Source of the DNA: Bathymodiolus japonicus methanotrophic gill symbiont
Lineage (GTDB): Bacteria; Pseudomonadota; Gammaproteobacteria; Methylococcales; Methylomonadaceae
Direction of reading: 5' to 3'
Length of the DNA: 51,822 bases
Assembly: GCF_019721995.1 (NCBI RefSeq)
Contig: NZ_BLYC01000026.1
Location: 1 to 51,822 of the forward strand
Positions 7,843-17,480 of the stretch are shown piece by piece. The notes under the pieces were generated by a model. It had not been told where the DNA came from. It saw only the letters and a list, made by a program, of their open reading frames with translations, and ran no database searches. The position numbers and the translations under genes are program-made. Every line of letters starts with the position of its first letter. Position 1 is the stretch's first letter.

Positions 7843-9306
7843 ATGCAAACTTTACCTACTCAACTGTATTCTGCACAGCAAGCCAGAGATATAGATCGTA
7901 TGGCTCAAGCTGTACCTAGTATAACAGGCTTTCAATTGATGACTAAAGCGGCAGAAGCCGGGTTCAAGGCGATACAGGATTATTACCCACAAGCCCAGAA
8001 AATATCCGTTGTGTGTGGTGCCGGTAATAATGCAGGTGATGGATATTTAATTGCTACCATCGCGCTACGCGCAGAGTATCATGTACAACTAATTTCCCTG
8101 GTGGCAGAAGATAAACTTCAAGGTGATGCAGCACGGGCAAAAGATGCCTATATAGCTGCGGGTGGCATAATAACAATCGATGTTAAATTGTTGGATAAAT
8201 CGACTGATCTGGTAGTCGATGCATTGCTAGGTACTGGATTAGATCGAGTTGTCAGCGGAAAATTTGCAGATACCATTGGCTATATTAATGCGCTGGATAT
8301 TCCTGTTCTAGCGGTTGATATACCGTCTGGCTTAAATGCAGATACGGGTAATATTATGGGTTGTGTCATAATTGCCAATTTTACCATTAGCTTTATTGTG
8401 TTAAAAAAAGGCTTATTTACGGGTCTTGCGGCAGACTATTGTGGCACGGTGATTTTTGCTGATTTAGAAGTACCAGATGCTATTGTTCAAGCACAAGCTG
8501 TGCATGAATATTTAATACAACCCGCTAAACTCGCCTGGCGAAAAGCTAGCGCGCATAAGGGGGATTTCGGACATGTGCTGGTAGTGGGTAGCGATTATGG
8601 CTATGCGGGAGCAATCCATTTAGCGGCGAGAGCTGCTTTAAATAGTGGCGCGGGGCTGGTTAGTGTGGCTACACGCAAAGCACATGCATTACAAACGCAT
8701 TTGTTTTGCCCTGAATTAATGGGACATGCCTTAGAGCAGATAGCTGATATTGACAGCCTGTGTGCTAAGGTAACGGTTCTGGTTTTAGGTCCAGGCCTCG
8801 GGCAACGTGACTGGGCGCAAAGTATCTGGCCAACTTTAATTGCTCTGGATGTACCTCGAGTGATTGATGCGGATGCGTTAAATTTACTGGCTGAATCTCC
8901 TGCCTATGCGGATAACTGGATTCTGACGCCACACCCGGGTGAAGCAGCACGTTTATTACAGTGTACTAACGCTGATATATTGCAGGATAGATATGCAGCA
9001 GTGCGAGCGATACAGCATCAATATGGTGGTATCTGCGTTTTAAAAGGTGCAGGAACTCTGGTATGTGCAGGTGCAGATGTCTATGTGAATACCACTGGCA
9101 ATCCGGGGATGGCATCAGGAGGTATGGGCGATGTTTTATCCGGCTTGATTGGCAGTTTTCTGGTACAGAAATATTCCTTGCTTGAGGCCGCGCAGCAAGG
9201 TGTATATTTACATGGTTTAGCAGCGGATATAGCAGTAGAAAAAAAGGGGCAGCGGGGCTTGCATGCCAGTGAAGTCATACAATTTTTAAGACAGGTGGTT
9301 AATTAA
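7843..9306 (+). CDS. nnr: Bifunctional NAD(P)H-hydrate epimerase / ADP-dependent NAD(P)H-hydrate dehydratase
   Basis: A 487-residue fusion that repairs hydrated NADH/NADPH. The N-terminal YjeF_N (epimerase) domain includes VVCGAGNNAGDGYLIA and VDALLGTGLDR; the C-terminal carbohydrate-kinase-like dehydratase domain includes LVLGPGLGQ, VIDADALNLLA, LTPHPGEAARLL and the signature NPGMASGGMGDVLSG. I chose ATG 7843 (MQTLPTQLYSAQQARDID) because it fits the family; a TTG at 7822 would add seven residues. tsaE begins one base after the stop, so the two are co-transcribed, the usual nnr-tsaE pairing. Confidence 0.95.
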   Translation: MQTLPTQLYSAQQARDIDRMAQAVPSITGFQLMTKAAEAGFKAIQDYYPQAQKISVVCGAGNNAGDGYLIATIALRAEYHVQLISLVAEDKLQGDAARAKDAYIAAGGIITIDVKLLDKSTDLVVDALLGTGLDRVVSGKFADTIGYINALDIPVLAVDIPSGLNADTGNIMGCVIIANFTISFIVLKKGLFTGLAADYCGTVIFADLEVPDAIVQAQAVHEYLIQPAKLAWRKASAHKGDFGHVLVVGSDYGYAGAIHLAARAALNSGAGLVSVATRKAHALQTHLFCPELMGHALEQIADIDSLCAKVTVLVLGPGLGQRDWAQSIWPTLIALDVPRVIDADALNLLAESPAYADNWILTPHPGEAARLLQCTNADILQDRYAAVRAIQHQYGGICVLKGAGTLVCAGADVYVNTTGNPGMASGGMGDVLSGLIGSFLVQKYSLLEAAQQGVYLHGLAADIAVEKKGQRGLHASEVIQFLRQVVN

Positions 9307-9307
9307 A

Positions 9308-9748
9308 GTGCAGTTTTCATTACAGTCAGCAGCAGAAACTGAAGCATTTGGTGCGAAATTATTTCATGCACTACCTGAAAAATGTGTAGTTTTTCTCAGT
9401 GGTGATTTAGGTGCCGGCAAGACGACTCTAGTTCGCGGATTTATGCGCGCAGCCGGGCATACTGGAACCGTAAAAAGCCCGACTTATAATATCGTCGAGG
9501 AATACCAGCTGCAACAGCGGTTGTTTTTTCATTTTGATTTATATCGCTTGGTCGACCCTGAAGAACTGGAGTGGATTGGTATTGCTGATTATTTGCAGGA
9601 GCAAAGTATTTGCTTTTTTGAATGGCCGGAAAAAGGCGCAGGGTATATAGGATCACCTGATGTTATTTTATCCATATCGACTACCGAAAAGGGACGTCTA
9701 CTGGAGATTGAGAAAATTCCAGCTGGCATTGAAATTGGTGATTGCTGA
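9308..9748 (+). CDS. tsaE: tRNA threonylcarbamoyladenosine biosynthesis ATPase TsaE
   Basis: A 146-residue P-loop ATPase needed with TsaB and TsaD for the t6A37 modification of ANN-decoding tRNAs. The Walker A motif GDLGAGKTT is at residues 32-40, followed by VKSPTYNIVEEY and HFDLYRL; FFEWPEKG is the typical late motif. The start is GTG, one base after the nnr stop. Full length. Confidence 0.95.
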   Translation: MQFSLQSAAETEAFGAKLFHALPEKCVVFLSGDLGAGKTTLVRGFMRAAGHTGTVKSPTYNIVEEYQLQQRLFFHFDLYRLVDPEELEWIGIADYLQEQSICFFEWPEKGAGYIGSPDVILSISTTEKGRLLEIEKIPAGIEIGDC

Positions 9749-9790
9749 TTTAACAGCTCTTGTAAATGTATTATCTGCGTGACATATTAA

Positions 9791-9819
9791 TTCAAGCAAG
9801 CAGACGCTTTTATTATAAT
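9791..9819 (+). promoter_or_regulatory. Candidate sigma-70 promoter for cti
   Basis: A perfect TATAAT at 9814-9819 with TTCAAG at 9791-9796, spacing 17, about 78 bases before the cti start. The -35 match is only 3 of 6. Inferred from consensus only. Confidence 0.4.
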
Positions 9820-9896
9820 GCTGAGAATATTACGGGAAATTAAAATATACTGTATTGTACAGATGCCCCAATAAAAACAATTATAACGGTCAAGCC

Positions 9897-12332
9897 ATGC
9901 CAAAATATATCAGTACCAAAGCTCATACCTTATTTGCTGTTGTTTTTATTATTATCAGTGGTTGTACAACCGTTTACCAAACAGTCCAATCGCCAGACTT
10001 TGAGGCTTTATATGGATCATCGGAACCTAAGCTGCGCACACTCGCAGCAGATAATTCGCTGGCTAAAGATGCCATTTCCTATCACCAGGATATTAAACCT
10101 ATTTTAGACACGAGATGTGTCGCCTGTCATGCTTGTTATGATGCGCCATGTCAATTAAAACTAGGATCCACTACCGGGTTAGACCGGGGCGCTACCAAAC
10201 AAGTTGTGTATGGTGCTAGATTAGAAGCTATCGATCCTACACGTTTGTTTATTGATGCAACATCGACAGCAGGCTGGCGGGAAAAAGACTTTTATCCAGT
10301 TCTGAATGAACGGGTAAATTCAGCTCAGGCAAATATAAATAATTCCTTGTTAGCTAAATTCTTAATATTAAAACGGGGCAACCCGCTGCCCGAGTCAGGG
10401 AAATTAGCTGATTCATTCGATCTTGGTCTGGGTCGAGAATTATCCTGCCCCACAGTAGCCGAATTCGCGGGGTTTAAACGGGATCATCCAGGGTGGGGAA
10501 TGCCCTACGCCATGCCCGGCCTATCACTAAAGCAGGAATATACCATTATGCAATGGTTACAGGAGGGTGCTAAATTTGATGCTGACCCCGTGCCATCAAA
10601 TGTTGCAGTTAAAGCAATTGCAGAGTGGGAACATTTTTTCAATCGCCAGAGTTTAAAGCAACAACTGGTTTCGCGGTATATTTTTGAACATCTGTTTCTG
10701 GGGCATATTCACTTCCAGAGACACCCCAAAAAGGAATTTTATCGCTTAGTACGCTCCACAACCCCTTCAGGTCAGGCGATTGAGGAAATAGCTACGGTAC
10801 TTCCCTATGATGCCCCTGGTGTTGCCAGGTTTTATTATCGCTTACGTCCGGTAGAAGGTGTTATCGTGGATAAGACACATTTTGTCTATGAATTCAGTGA
10901 AGAAAAAATGCAGCGGTATAAGGAATTATTCTTTACTGAGAACTATAAGGTTACAAAGCTGCCCTCATATTTGCCTCAAGTCGCAGCTAATCCATTTTCA
11001 TCATTCTCTGAGTTGCCAAGACATGCGCGCTATCATTTTTTGCTGGATGATGCCCAATATTTTATTTCTGGGTTTATTAAAGGTCCTGTATGTAGAGGGC
11101 AAATTGCTTTAAATGTAATACGTGATAGGTTCTGGGTGGTTTTCCTGGAACCGGATGGACGTAAGCAAGATACCGGAATAGCGGAGAAATTTGCACTATT
11201 TCTGAAACAGCAGGATCCTATATTAAGCCTGCCTGGTGCTGCTGGAGACAAATTAGGGGTATTTGGCTGGCGAAAATATAATAACCTTGCACAAGAATAT
11301 CTTAAAAATAAAGATAAATTTTCCAATCAATTGATAGATGAATACGGTGGTTTTGGCATCGATGATATCTGGGATGGCGATGGTCATAATCAGAATGCCG
11401 CGCTCACTATTTTCAGACACTTTGATAGTGCAACAGTGGTTGAAGGTCTAGTCGGAGAAACACCTTTAACAGGCTGGTTGTTTGATTATCCGCTGTTTGA
11501 GCGCATCCACTATTTACTGGTTGCCGGCTTTAATGTCTATGGTTCTATCGATCATCAACTTGCAACCCGGCTGTATATGGGCTTCTTACGTATGGATGGA
11601 GAAGGTGGTTTGCTTAGACTGCTACCCGCAGATCATCGGAAAAAGGTACATCAAAGTTGGTATAGGGGTATTAGCGGTGACATTGCTACTTATCTGAATA
11701 CACCTTATTACAGTGCGGGTCATGAGACGGCTGTGGTCTATAAAACGAACAACTACAAGCAGGAGTTATTTGCACAAATTAGACAGCGACTAGGTAAGGC
11801 AGTGAGTGAGAAAGAATCCATAAACCCATGTGAGCAGGAAGCCTGCATAAAGCCTAAGACAACAGCATTCCAGCAACAAGCGGATCTTGCCATGAGCAAA
11901 CTCTCTAAACTTAAAGGCGCAGAGCTAGGCTTGTTGCCGGAAATGTCCATAGTCAAGGTCACAGATAAAGACAAAAATACCAAGCTGATTTACACGTTAT
12001 TATTGAATAAGGCACTGGCAAATGTCTCATTTATGCTATCAGAAGATTTACGCAGTGAGCCTGACCTTGACACGCTAACCGTAGTACCTGGATTTTTAGG
12101 AAGTTATCCGAACTTTTTCTTTCATGTAGAAAAAGATCAGTTACAGTCATTTGTTGACGGCATTAAACATGCGCGTAACAGCGATGACAAAGAAGCATTT
12201 TACAGGCAATTTGGTATACGACGCACCAATCCGGAAATCTGGCATTATGTAGACTGGTTTAATGCAGAGCATGAAAAATACCGTGGATTACGAGCAGGCT
12301 TATTTGACTTAAATAGATACCATAATCTTTAA
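9897..12332 (+). CDS. cti: Fatty acid cis/trans isomerase, predicted lipoprotein with heme-binding motif
   Basis: An 811-residue protein matching Cti, a periplasmic heme enzyme that turns cis- into trans-unsaturated fatty acids of membrane phospholipids, a fast response to solvents and heat in pseudomonads. C74-V-A-C77-H78 is the cytochrome c-type heme site, followed by C80 and C85. The N-terminus MPKYISTKAHTLFAVVFIII then S-G-C23 looks like a lipoprotein signal peptide, suggesting membrane anchoring. I chose ATG 9897; a start at 9855 would put 14 residues before the signal. Single gene with its own candidate promoter. Usual family length is near 750-800. Confidence 0.85.
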   Translation: MPKYISTKAHTLFAVVFIIISGCTTVYQTVQSPDFEALYGSSEPKLRTLAADNSLAKDAISYHQDIKPILDTRCVACHACYDAPCQLKLGSTTGLDRGATKQVVYGARLEAIDPTRLFIDATSTAGWREKDFYPVLNERVNSAQANINNSLLAKFLILKRGNPLPESGKLADSFDLGLGRELSCPTVAEFAGFKRDHPGWGMPYAMPGLSLKQEYTIMQWLQEGAKFDADPVPSNVAVKAIAEWEHFFNRQSLKQQLVSRYIFEHLFLGHIHFQRHPKKEFYRLVRSTTPSGQAIEEIATVLPYDAPGVARFYYRLRPVEGVIVDKTHFVYEFSEEKMQRYKELFFTENYKVTKLPSYLPQVAANPFSSFSELPRHARYHFLLDDAQYFISGFIKGPVCRGQIALNVIRDRFWVVFLEPDGRKQDTGIAEKFALFLKQQDPILSLPGAAGDKLGVFGWRKYNNLAQEYLKNKDKFSNQLIDEYGGFGIDDIWDGDGHNQNAALTIFRHFDSATVVEGLVGETPLTGWLFDYPLFERIHYLLVAGFNVYGSIDHQLATRLYMGFLRMDGEGGLLRLLPADHRKKVHQSWYRGISGDIATYLNTPYYSAGHETAVVYKTNNYKQELFAQIRQRLGKAVSEKESINPCEQEACIKPKTTAFQQQADLAMSKLSKLKGAELGLLPEMSIVKVTDKDKNTKLIYTLLLNKALANVSFMLSEDLRSEPDLDTLTVVPGFLGSYPNFFFHVEKDQLQSFVDGIKHARNSDDKEAFYRQFGIRRTNPEIWHYVDWFNAEHEKYRGLRAGLFDLNRYHNL

Positions 12333-12452
12333 TTTTTTAAGCACGATGAGTCTGAACTAGAAATAATAATTGCTATACTAAACACGTTAAGCTATATTTT
12401 TTCTAGCCTCACCCAGATTAATATTTATGAAACATGATAAGGAGATTTTAAT

Positions 12453-12836
12453 ATGCAACATATTTTAAAAACAGCAGGCATGCTGTTACTTGCTGGATCT
12501 ACGCTGTCTGCTTGTGCCATGATAGAAAAAAGCAATGCAACTAGCGATGAGCAAAAGCTGGCGGCTGCCGGGTTTAAAGTTAAATTTGCAGATTCACCCG
12601 GAAAGCTGGCGCATGTTCAATCCATGAAACAGCGAGAAGTGATTAGCCATATCCAAAATGGAGCTGTTTATGATGCCTATGCGGATGCTGAATTCTGTAA
12701 ATGCCTGTATATGGGTACGCAGGAAAATTATCAGGAATATGCAAAACTCAACGTCGAGCAGCGCACGGCCGAAATGAACCGGGATGCAGCCATGGACTGG
12801 AATGCCTGGGGTGGTTGGGGCGCCTGGTATTACTAA
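12453..12836 (+). CDS. Small predicted lipoprotein, unknown function
   Basis: A 127-residue protein with a lipoprotein signal peptide (MLLLAGSTLSAC, lipid-attachment cysteine near residue 21) and a good ribosome binding site (AAGGAG, 12 bases upstream of ATG). The mature part is hydrophilic, contains EFCKCLYMG (a CxC pair) and ends in a Trp/Gly-rich tail (WNAWGGWGAWYY). I do not recognise the family. It follows cti in the same orientation after 120 bp and precedes a terminator-like hairpin, so it may be independent or co-transcribed with cti. Confidence 0.8.
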   Translation: MQHILKTAGMLLLAGSTLSACAMIEKSNATSDEQKLAAAGFKVKFADSPGKLAHVQSMKQREVISHIQNGAVYDAYADAEFCKCLYMGTQENYQEYAKLNVEQRTAEMNRDAAMDWNAWGGWGAWYY

Positions 12837-12866
12837 GTGCACATAACGACTTGAGCACATTGGGTT

Positions 12867-12888
12867 GCGGATCTTTAGTCCGCTTTTT
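12867..12888 (+). terminator. Rho-independent terminator-like hairpin
   Basis: Stem GCGGA/TCCGC around TCTTTAG followed by TTTTT, 30 bases after the lipoprotein stop. The sequence also belongs to the GGACTTTAGTCC hairpin family. Confidence 0.5.
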
Positions 12889-12903
12889 AAAATGCAGGCT
12901 AAG

Positions 12904-13133
12904 CAGGCGCGCCATGCTACCTCACGAAATTCCGGGACTCCTGTCGCCATAATTCGTTCACCTACGCAGCGGATGGGAGATGCCCTGAACGCCCTGCGTC
13001 CGCAACGACTACGCACAAAAGCCGCTTCGTCATTACTACCTCACTGACTGGACGGCTATTCGGAATGCAATTCTTGCTCCTCTCGCGTGCTGCTAGCACA
13101 CGTCGAATCAGCGAATCGCCCTGTCGCCTATCA
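12904..13133 (+). repeat. Structured repeat C2, truncated copy
   Basis: Starts CAGGCGCGCCATGC and follows repeat C2 (39447-39726) to GCCCTGTCGCCTATCA, where it is cut by the end of an IS4-type element (CTCGATGTTC at 13134). The last 50 bp of the repeat are missing. Homologous to C1 at the first 65 bp and in several internal blocks. Confidence 0.8.
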
Positions 13134-14567
13134 CTCGATGTTCAAGTTTTTCCATCCCATTGCCATCAAACTCTTACCTTCACCCAGCAGAACAATACTT
13201 TAATGATGGTGTTGGCTCTAAGCGCCCTAAATCTCTGCCAATCATATGTTTTCCTGATGGCATCAGTTGAAACACATCCTTTATTAATTCACCTAACTCT
13301 TTCAGCTTATCACCAGGATCTGGAAACTCTAGCAATGACATGATGAACTCAAGCAGTACATCCATTTGAGACTTGCGCTGTAAGCTTCCTACGGTATACG
13401 CAGGTAGTTTGCTTTCAATGCGGGCTATTTGCTCTGGGTGAAGGAGAAGGCAATGGTCAAACAAAAGACTCAGAATCAGGCCACGGCTTGATCCCTCTTC
13501 ATCTAATTGTTTGGCCTCACGCCCCCATCCTTCATAAAGCTTCCAGTCCTCAAAGAAAACCTCAATCAGCCATCTCAACGTATAGGCTTGAATAATATCT
13601 TGTGTGCGCCAAGTCAGGTCTGTCGCCACTAAATAGCGATAGTCGTTTTCACCGTCATATTTTAAGGCAATGACAAAGCGCTTTTTACTGTGAGAACTCA
13701 CCTTTAATCGTGCACTGCTGACAGTCACTTTAATCTCTTTGCCGCCACGTACACGTATTATCTGATCAATGCCTTTGTTAATCGAATTAAAGTAGCTCTC
13801 GACTGACCTTATTCTACCTCTATATTCAATTTTTTGGTTTTTACGTAATTGGCTAATCACCTGCGAGCCTCCAGATTCTTTAGCGGCTTCGTCCATAAAG
13901 GCTTTTCACCATACAGCGCATCAGCCAGTACGCCTTTAATTTTAATCAGGCTATGCGCAACTTTAAACTCTTTTAATAAGCCTAATGCAATCTCTGTTTT
14001 GGTCGGGTAGGCACTGTCACGTTCAGGCTTAATAGGCCGATCTTTTTTTGCTATACCGCTCTTTTTCAACCGTTTATCTTCTTTATTCCACTGCTTTAAG
14101 GCTGGATCCGGCATATAAAAGAAAAAACCGACAGGCACTGTAATGGATGAGGTAACTAGCAGCAATAATACTATCGTTTGTCCATTAACATACCCGCCGG
14201 AGCCTTTGTGTTTCTGCTTGTAAACCTTATAAATACGTTTTGTAGACTTAGATCGTGCTCGGTCTGATTCATCAAAGGCCAACACACCTTCAGTAATGCC
14301 ATAACGTTTTAAAATTAAGACCACACTCACCCGTAGCAAACAGTCCCAGGGTATACTTGCTTTACGAAACACCCAGGATAATGCGGCTACTTTGCAATCT
14401 CCAAGGCTTGCTCGCTCAAACTTAGCCCAGCAAACAGAGTTCATTAGCAGTATGCACGTTAAACAAGCGCCCAACCAAGCGGCTTGAATCCGTGTCAAAG
14501 CGGCTCCGGGTTTTAGCTGATTGAGCGCATCATTTAAATCGTCAATATAGCTTTGGATAAAGGTGGC
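13134..14567 (-). mobile_element. IS4-2 copy A with frameshifted transposase, 5'-truncated
   Basis: An IS with terminal repeat CTCGATGTTCAAGTTTTT at 13134. Its transposase (minus strand, stop near 13180) is split at about 13908 by loss of one A in a poly-A run: copy B at 40531-41889 reads GEKAFMDEAAKES where this copy reads GEKPLWTKP and stops. The upstream piece includes LAFDESDRARSKSTKRIY and VADALYGEK-type motifs; the downstream piece has YTLRWLIEVFFEDWKLYEG, the YREK-like region typical of IS4 transposases. The element's 5' end and the first few codons are replaced by IS4-1 sequence at 14568. Dead copy. Confidence 0.8.
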
Positions 14568-14782
14568 TGAGGTGATTAAAACGGAAATTTTTAGAAAAAT
14601 TTTTCGGCAAATGCAAGCTTTATTTGAAATTATTTGTTGTTCTTTTACGGTGCCTACAGAGTGTCTATTTCTGTTATAAGTGATTAAAATCAAAAAGATG
14701 GAAATATTCGAGTGGTGCTACCTTCAGGTAGGTTATAGGCTGCTTTGTTTAGGTACTTCTTCTTTCAATGGGAACACTGATG
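14568..14782 (-). mobile_element. IS4-1 left-end fragment (copy 3)
   Basis: A 215-bp fragment equal to 1925-1965 plus 2265-2437 without repeat D, ending in GGGAACACTGATG at 14782 (the terminal repeat read on the plus strand). No transposase codons remain. It joins IS4-2 copy A on one side and an IS66 remnant on the other. Confidence 0.7.
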
Positions 14783-14783
14783 A

Positions 14784-15191
14784 CCGCGCATTCAATGCAA
14801 GGTTCTAAACAGCCTGAATAACCACTGGGAAGGGTTAATGGTATTTGTGGCTAATCCTCAGGTGCCCATGGACAACAATATCGCCGAGCGGCGCATGCGT
14901 AATCCCGGGATGGGGCGTAAAAATTATTATGGCTCAGGGAGCCAATGGAGTGCAAAACTCGCCGCCATGATGTTTTCACTCTTTCAGACAATTCTGTTAT
15001 GGGGATTGAACCCACATCACTGGCTTCACGACTACCTGAATGCCTGTGCGAACAATGGCGGGCAGCCTCCATCAGACATCCGCCCGTTTATTCCCTGGAT
15101 GATGAGCGAGCAGCGTAAACAGCAGTTGAGCAAACCCTTGCCTGAATTGACTGCGACTCCACCCGAATCAGAACAGCCCCAACCACCATGA
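14784..15191 (+). pseudogene. IS66-family transposase (TnpC), C-terminal fragment
   Basis: The last about 135 codons of an IS66 TnpC transposase, recognisable from NNHWEGLMVFVANP, PMDNNIAERRMRNPGMGRKN, YGSGSQWSAKLAAMMFSLFQ and LLWGLNPHHW. The upstream two thirds are gone, cut at the IS4-1 end. The only intact internal ATG is at 14838. The stop overlaps the next gene's ATG (TGA/ATG at 15188), so the two were co-transcribed in the parent element. Confidence 0.85.
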
Positions 15192-16044
15192 AACGGTATT
15201 GTGGACGAAACTTTAGCAAGCAGGAACTGGAACAGACGCGGAAATTGATTGCCGAGGATGCCGGGCGCACGCGTGCCGAACTTTCGCGATTGACCTGCAG
15301 AATGCTTGACTGGTACAAGCCTGATGGAGGACTTAAAGACATGTCATGTCGTGTTGCCATGCTGCGCATGGCAGAGGATGGGCTTATCACCCTGCCGCCG
15401 CCACGGCGTAAACCACCCCCGCGACAGAAACTCTGTTTTACTGAACAAACAGCCCCCCAACCTGCTATCCTCCGACCTGTTCATGAACTTTCCGCCCTCC
15501 AGCTTTGTTCAGTGATCACCCGTGATCATTCACGGTTATGGAATGAGTACATACATCGCTACCACTACCTGGGCCATAAGCCGCTACCCGGCGCACAGCT
15601 TCGCTACTTCGTCACCCTTGACGAGCAAGTTATTGCAGCGCTCGGCTTTGGTGCTGCCGCCTGGCAAACTGCACCACGTGATCAATTTATTGGCTGGAGC
15701 CACGAACAGCGACAAAGAAACCTACCGTTAGTCGTGAACAACGCCCGTTTTCTGATGATGCCCTGGGTGAAATCCAAAAATCTCGCATCCACGTGTTATC
15801 CATGATAGTTCGTCGGCTTCCTACGCAATGGGAAGAGCGTTATGGCATACGTCCGGTGTTACTGGAAACGTTTGTTGATACCGAGCAATTTGCAGGGACT
15901 TGTTACAAAGCCGCCAACTGGATCTACGTAGGTAAAACTAAAGGGCGTGGCAAGTTAGGGCCGGCTGGCAAACAAAGTGTGCCAATCAAGGACTTATGGC
16001 TTTATCCGCTGAGCCGTCAGTTTAGAAGCCGCCTAACTCGCTGA
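15188..16044 (+). pseudogene. DUF4338 (DruA-like) protein, frameshifted
   Basis: Two overlapping frames make one protein: 15188-15805 (KRYCGRNFSKQELEQTRKLI ... RYFVTLDEQVIAALGFGAAAW ... ARFLMMPWVKSKNLAS) and 15793-16044 (LSMIVRRLPTQWEERYGIRP, then FAGTCYKAANW, GKTKGRGK, PIKDLWLYPL). One base is missing near 15790. The family is DUF4338, which includes DruA of the Druantia anti-phage system and many transposon-linked proteins; here it was coupled to IS66 tnpC, so an IS accessory role is more likely than defence. Inactive unless the shift is suppressed. Confidence 0.7.
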
Positions 16045-16112
16045 TTCTAGGTAGTATGTGTTAGCCGAATATTTACGAAAGTTGTTAGTTTTTTAGTGGC
16101 TCTGTACTAGTT

Positions 16113-16493
16113 TCAAGCAGCTTGCACAGGAATTGAATGGCTGGTGCGAACCATTTTATTTAGATCATCGAAATAAACCAGAGTGGATTGGTAATTTTTT
16201 AATTCTGCTTCATCAAGCTCAGCATACGAACAGACAATAATATAATCACCTGGGCAGGCTAGGCGTGCTGCAGCACCATTAATAGAAAAAATACCCGAGC
16301 CCTCTTCTGCTCTAATTGCATAGGTGGTAAACCGCTCACCATTATTGACATTGTATATCTGAATTTGTTCGTATTCTCTTATCCCTGAGTAATCCAGTAT
16401 ATTCCCATCAATCGCACACGAGCCTTCATAACCCAATTCAGCATGAGTTACGGTTGCCCGGTGTAATTTTGCTTTAAGCATGGTAATTTGCAT
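16113..16493 (-). CDS. panD: Aspartate 1-decarboxylase PanD
   Basis: A 126-residue pyruvoyl enzyme that makes beta-alanine for pantothenate. The self-cleavage site Gly24-Ser25 (YEGSCAID) is present, as are the [10 protein letters not shown] region and NGAAARL, the usual substrate-binding segment. Full length. It follows panC on the same strand but after a 137-bp gap with its own candidate promoter, so it may be separately controlled. Confidence 0.97.
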   Translation of the reverse strand: MQITMLKAKLHRATVTHAELGYEGSCAIDGNILDYSGIREYEQIQIYNVNNGERFTTYAIRAEEGSGIFSINGAAARLACPGDYIIVCSYAELDEAELKNYQSTLVYFDDLNKMVRTSHSIPVQAA

Positions 16494-16530
16494 ATCAGTT
16501 TATGATCTTTGGAAATTTCAGAACTCATCA

Positions 16531-16558
16531 TTATTACAAATAATATCCTTATTGACAA
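16531..16558 (-). promoter_or_regulatory. Candidate panD promoter
   Basis: On the minus strand TTGTCA (16553-16558) and TAATAA (16531-16536), spacing 16, about 37 bases before the panD ATG. Consensus match only. Confidence 0.4.
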
Positions 16559-16630
16559 GTCATTACTTTTCTCAATTACCCAAATCTATAATATAACCCA
16601 ATGATATACATTATAATTATCTATATATCC

Positions 16631-17479
16631 CTAGAGCTCCAGATCTAACTGTATATTATCAATCAGGCGTGTATTACACAGTCGTGCAGCAGCCAGAATA
16701 ATCAGCTGCGTGTCTTTGCTTGTCGCAGCTTTTAAATCGTGCCGCCTGCATACAGTGAAATAATCAGGCTTAAAACCCTGCTCAATTAATACCTGCAAAT
16801 AGCTCTGCTCTATTTTAGCAAAGCTTGTTTGTTGCTCTAAAACCGCCTGTTTTGCCTGACAAAGCGCTTGATATAACTGCACAGCCTGTTGCCGATGCAC
16901 TTCTGATAAGTGCGTATTACGGGAGCTCATGGCCAATCCATCGGACTCGCGAAACGTTGCTACAGCTATAATATCCACCGAGCTATTCAGGTCAGTCACC
17001 ATCGCACGTATGATCATTAATTGCTGAAAGTCTTTCTCGCCAAAAAAGGCTTTATCCGGTTGGACTATATTAAATAGTTTAGTCACTACAGTTGCCACCC
17101 CATCAAAGTGTCCTGGTCGTGCTGCGCCGCAGTGCTCTTCCGAAACCTGACTAACACTAACCCTGGTGAGAATTTCTGCTGGATACATTTCTTCCCTCTC
17201 TGGCATATACAGCAGGTCGATACCTACCGACTGTAGCTTTGCCAGGTCAGCTTCTTCTGTGCGCGGGTAATTCGCAAAATCATCTTGCTCATTAAACTGC
17301 GTCGGGTTAACAAAAATACTGACCACAACCCGGTCTGCCTGCGCTTTAGCTGCCTTGACTAATTGCAAGTGCCCAGCATGCAGATTACCCATGGTAGGCA
17401 CGAATGCAATACACTCTCCCGCCATGCGCCATTGCTTAATCTGCACACGTAATGGCTTAATTTTGTTAATACAGAGCAT
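16631..17479 (-). CDS. panC: Pantothenate synthetase (pantoate-beta-alanine ligase)
   Basis: A 282-residue ATP-dependent ligase joining pantoate and beta-alanine. FVPTMGNLHAGHLQLV carries the HxGH nucleotide-binding motif; VVSIFVNPTQF, FFGEKDFQQL and the KMSKS-like AMSSRNTHLS are visible. The gene begins one base after the panB stop. Full length. Confidence 0.97.
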   Translation of the reverse strand: MLCINKIKPLRVQIKQWRMAGECIAFVPTMGNLHAGHLQLVKAAKAQADRVVVSIFVNPTQFNEQDDFANYPRTEEADLAKLQSVGIDLLYMPEREEMYPAEILTRVSVSQVSEEHCGAARPGHFDGVATVVTKLFNIVQPDKAFFGEKDFQQLMIIRAMVTDLNSSVDIIAVATFRESDGLAMSSRNTHLSEVHRQQAVQLYQALCQAKQAVLEQQTSFAKIEQSYLQVLIEQGFKPDYFTVCRRHDLKAATSKDTQLIILAAARLCNTRLIDNIQLDLEL

Positions 17480-17480
17480 C

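Noticed and set aside
15188-16044. Druantia defence system
   Set aside because: Only a frameshifted DUF4338 gene linked to IS66 is present; no other Druantia genes.
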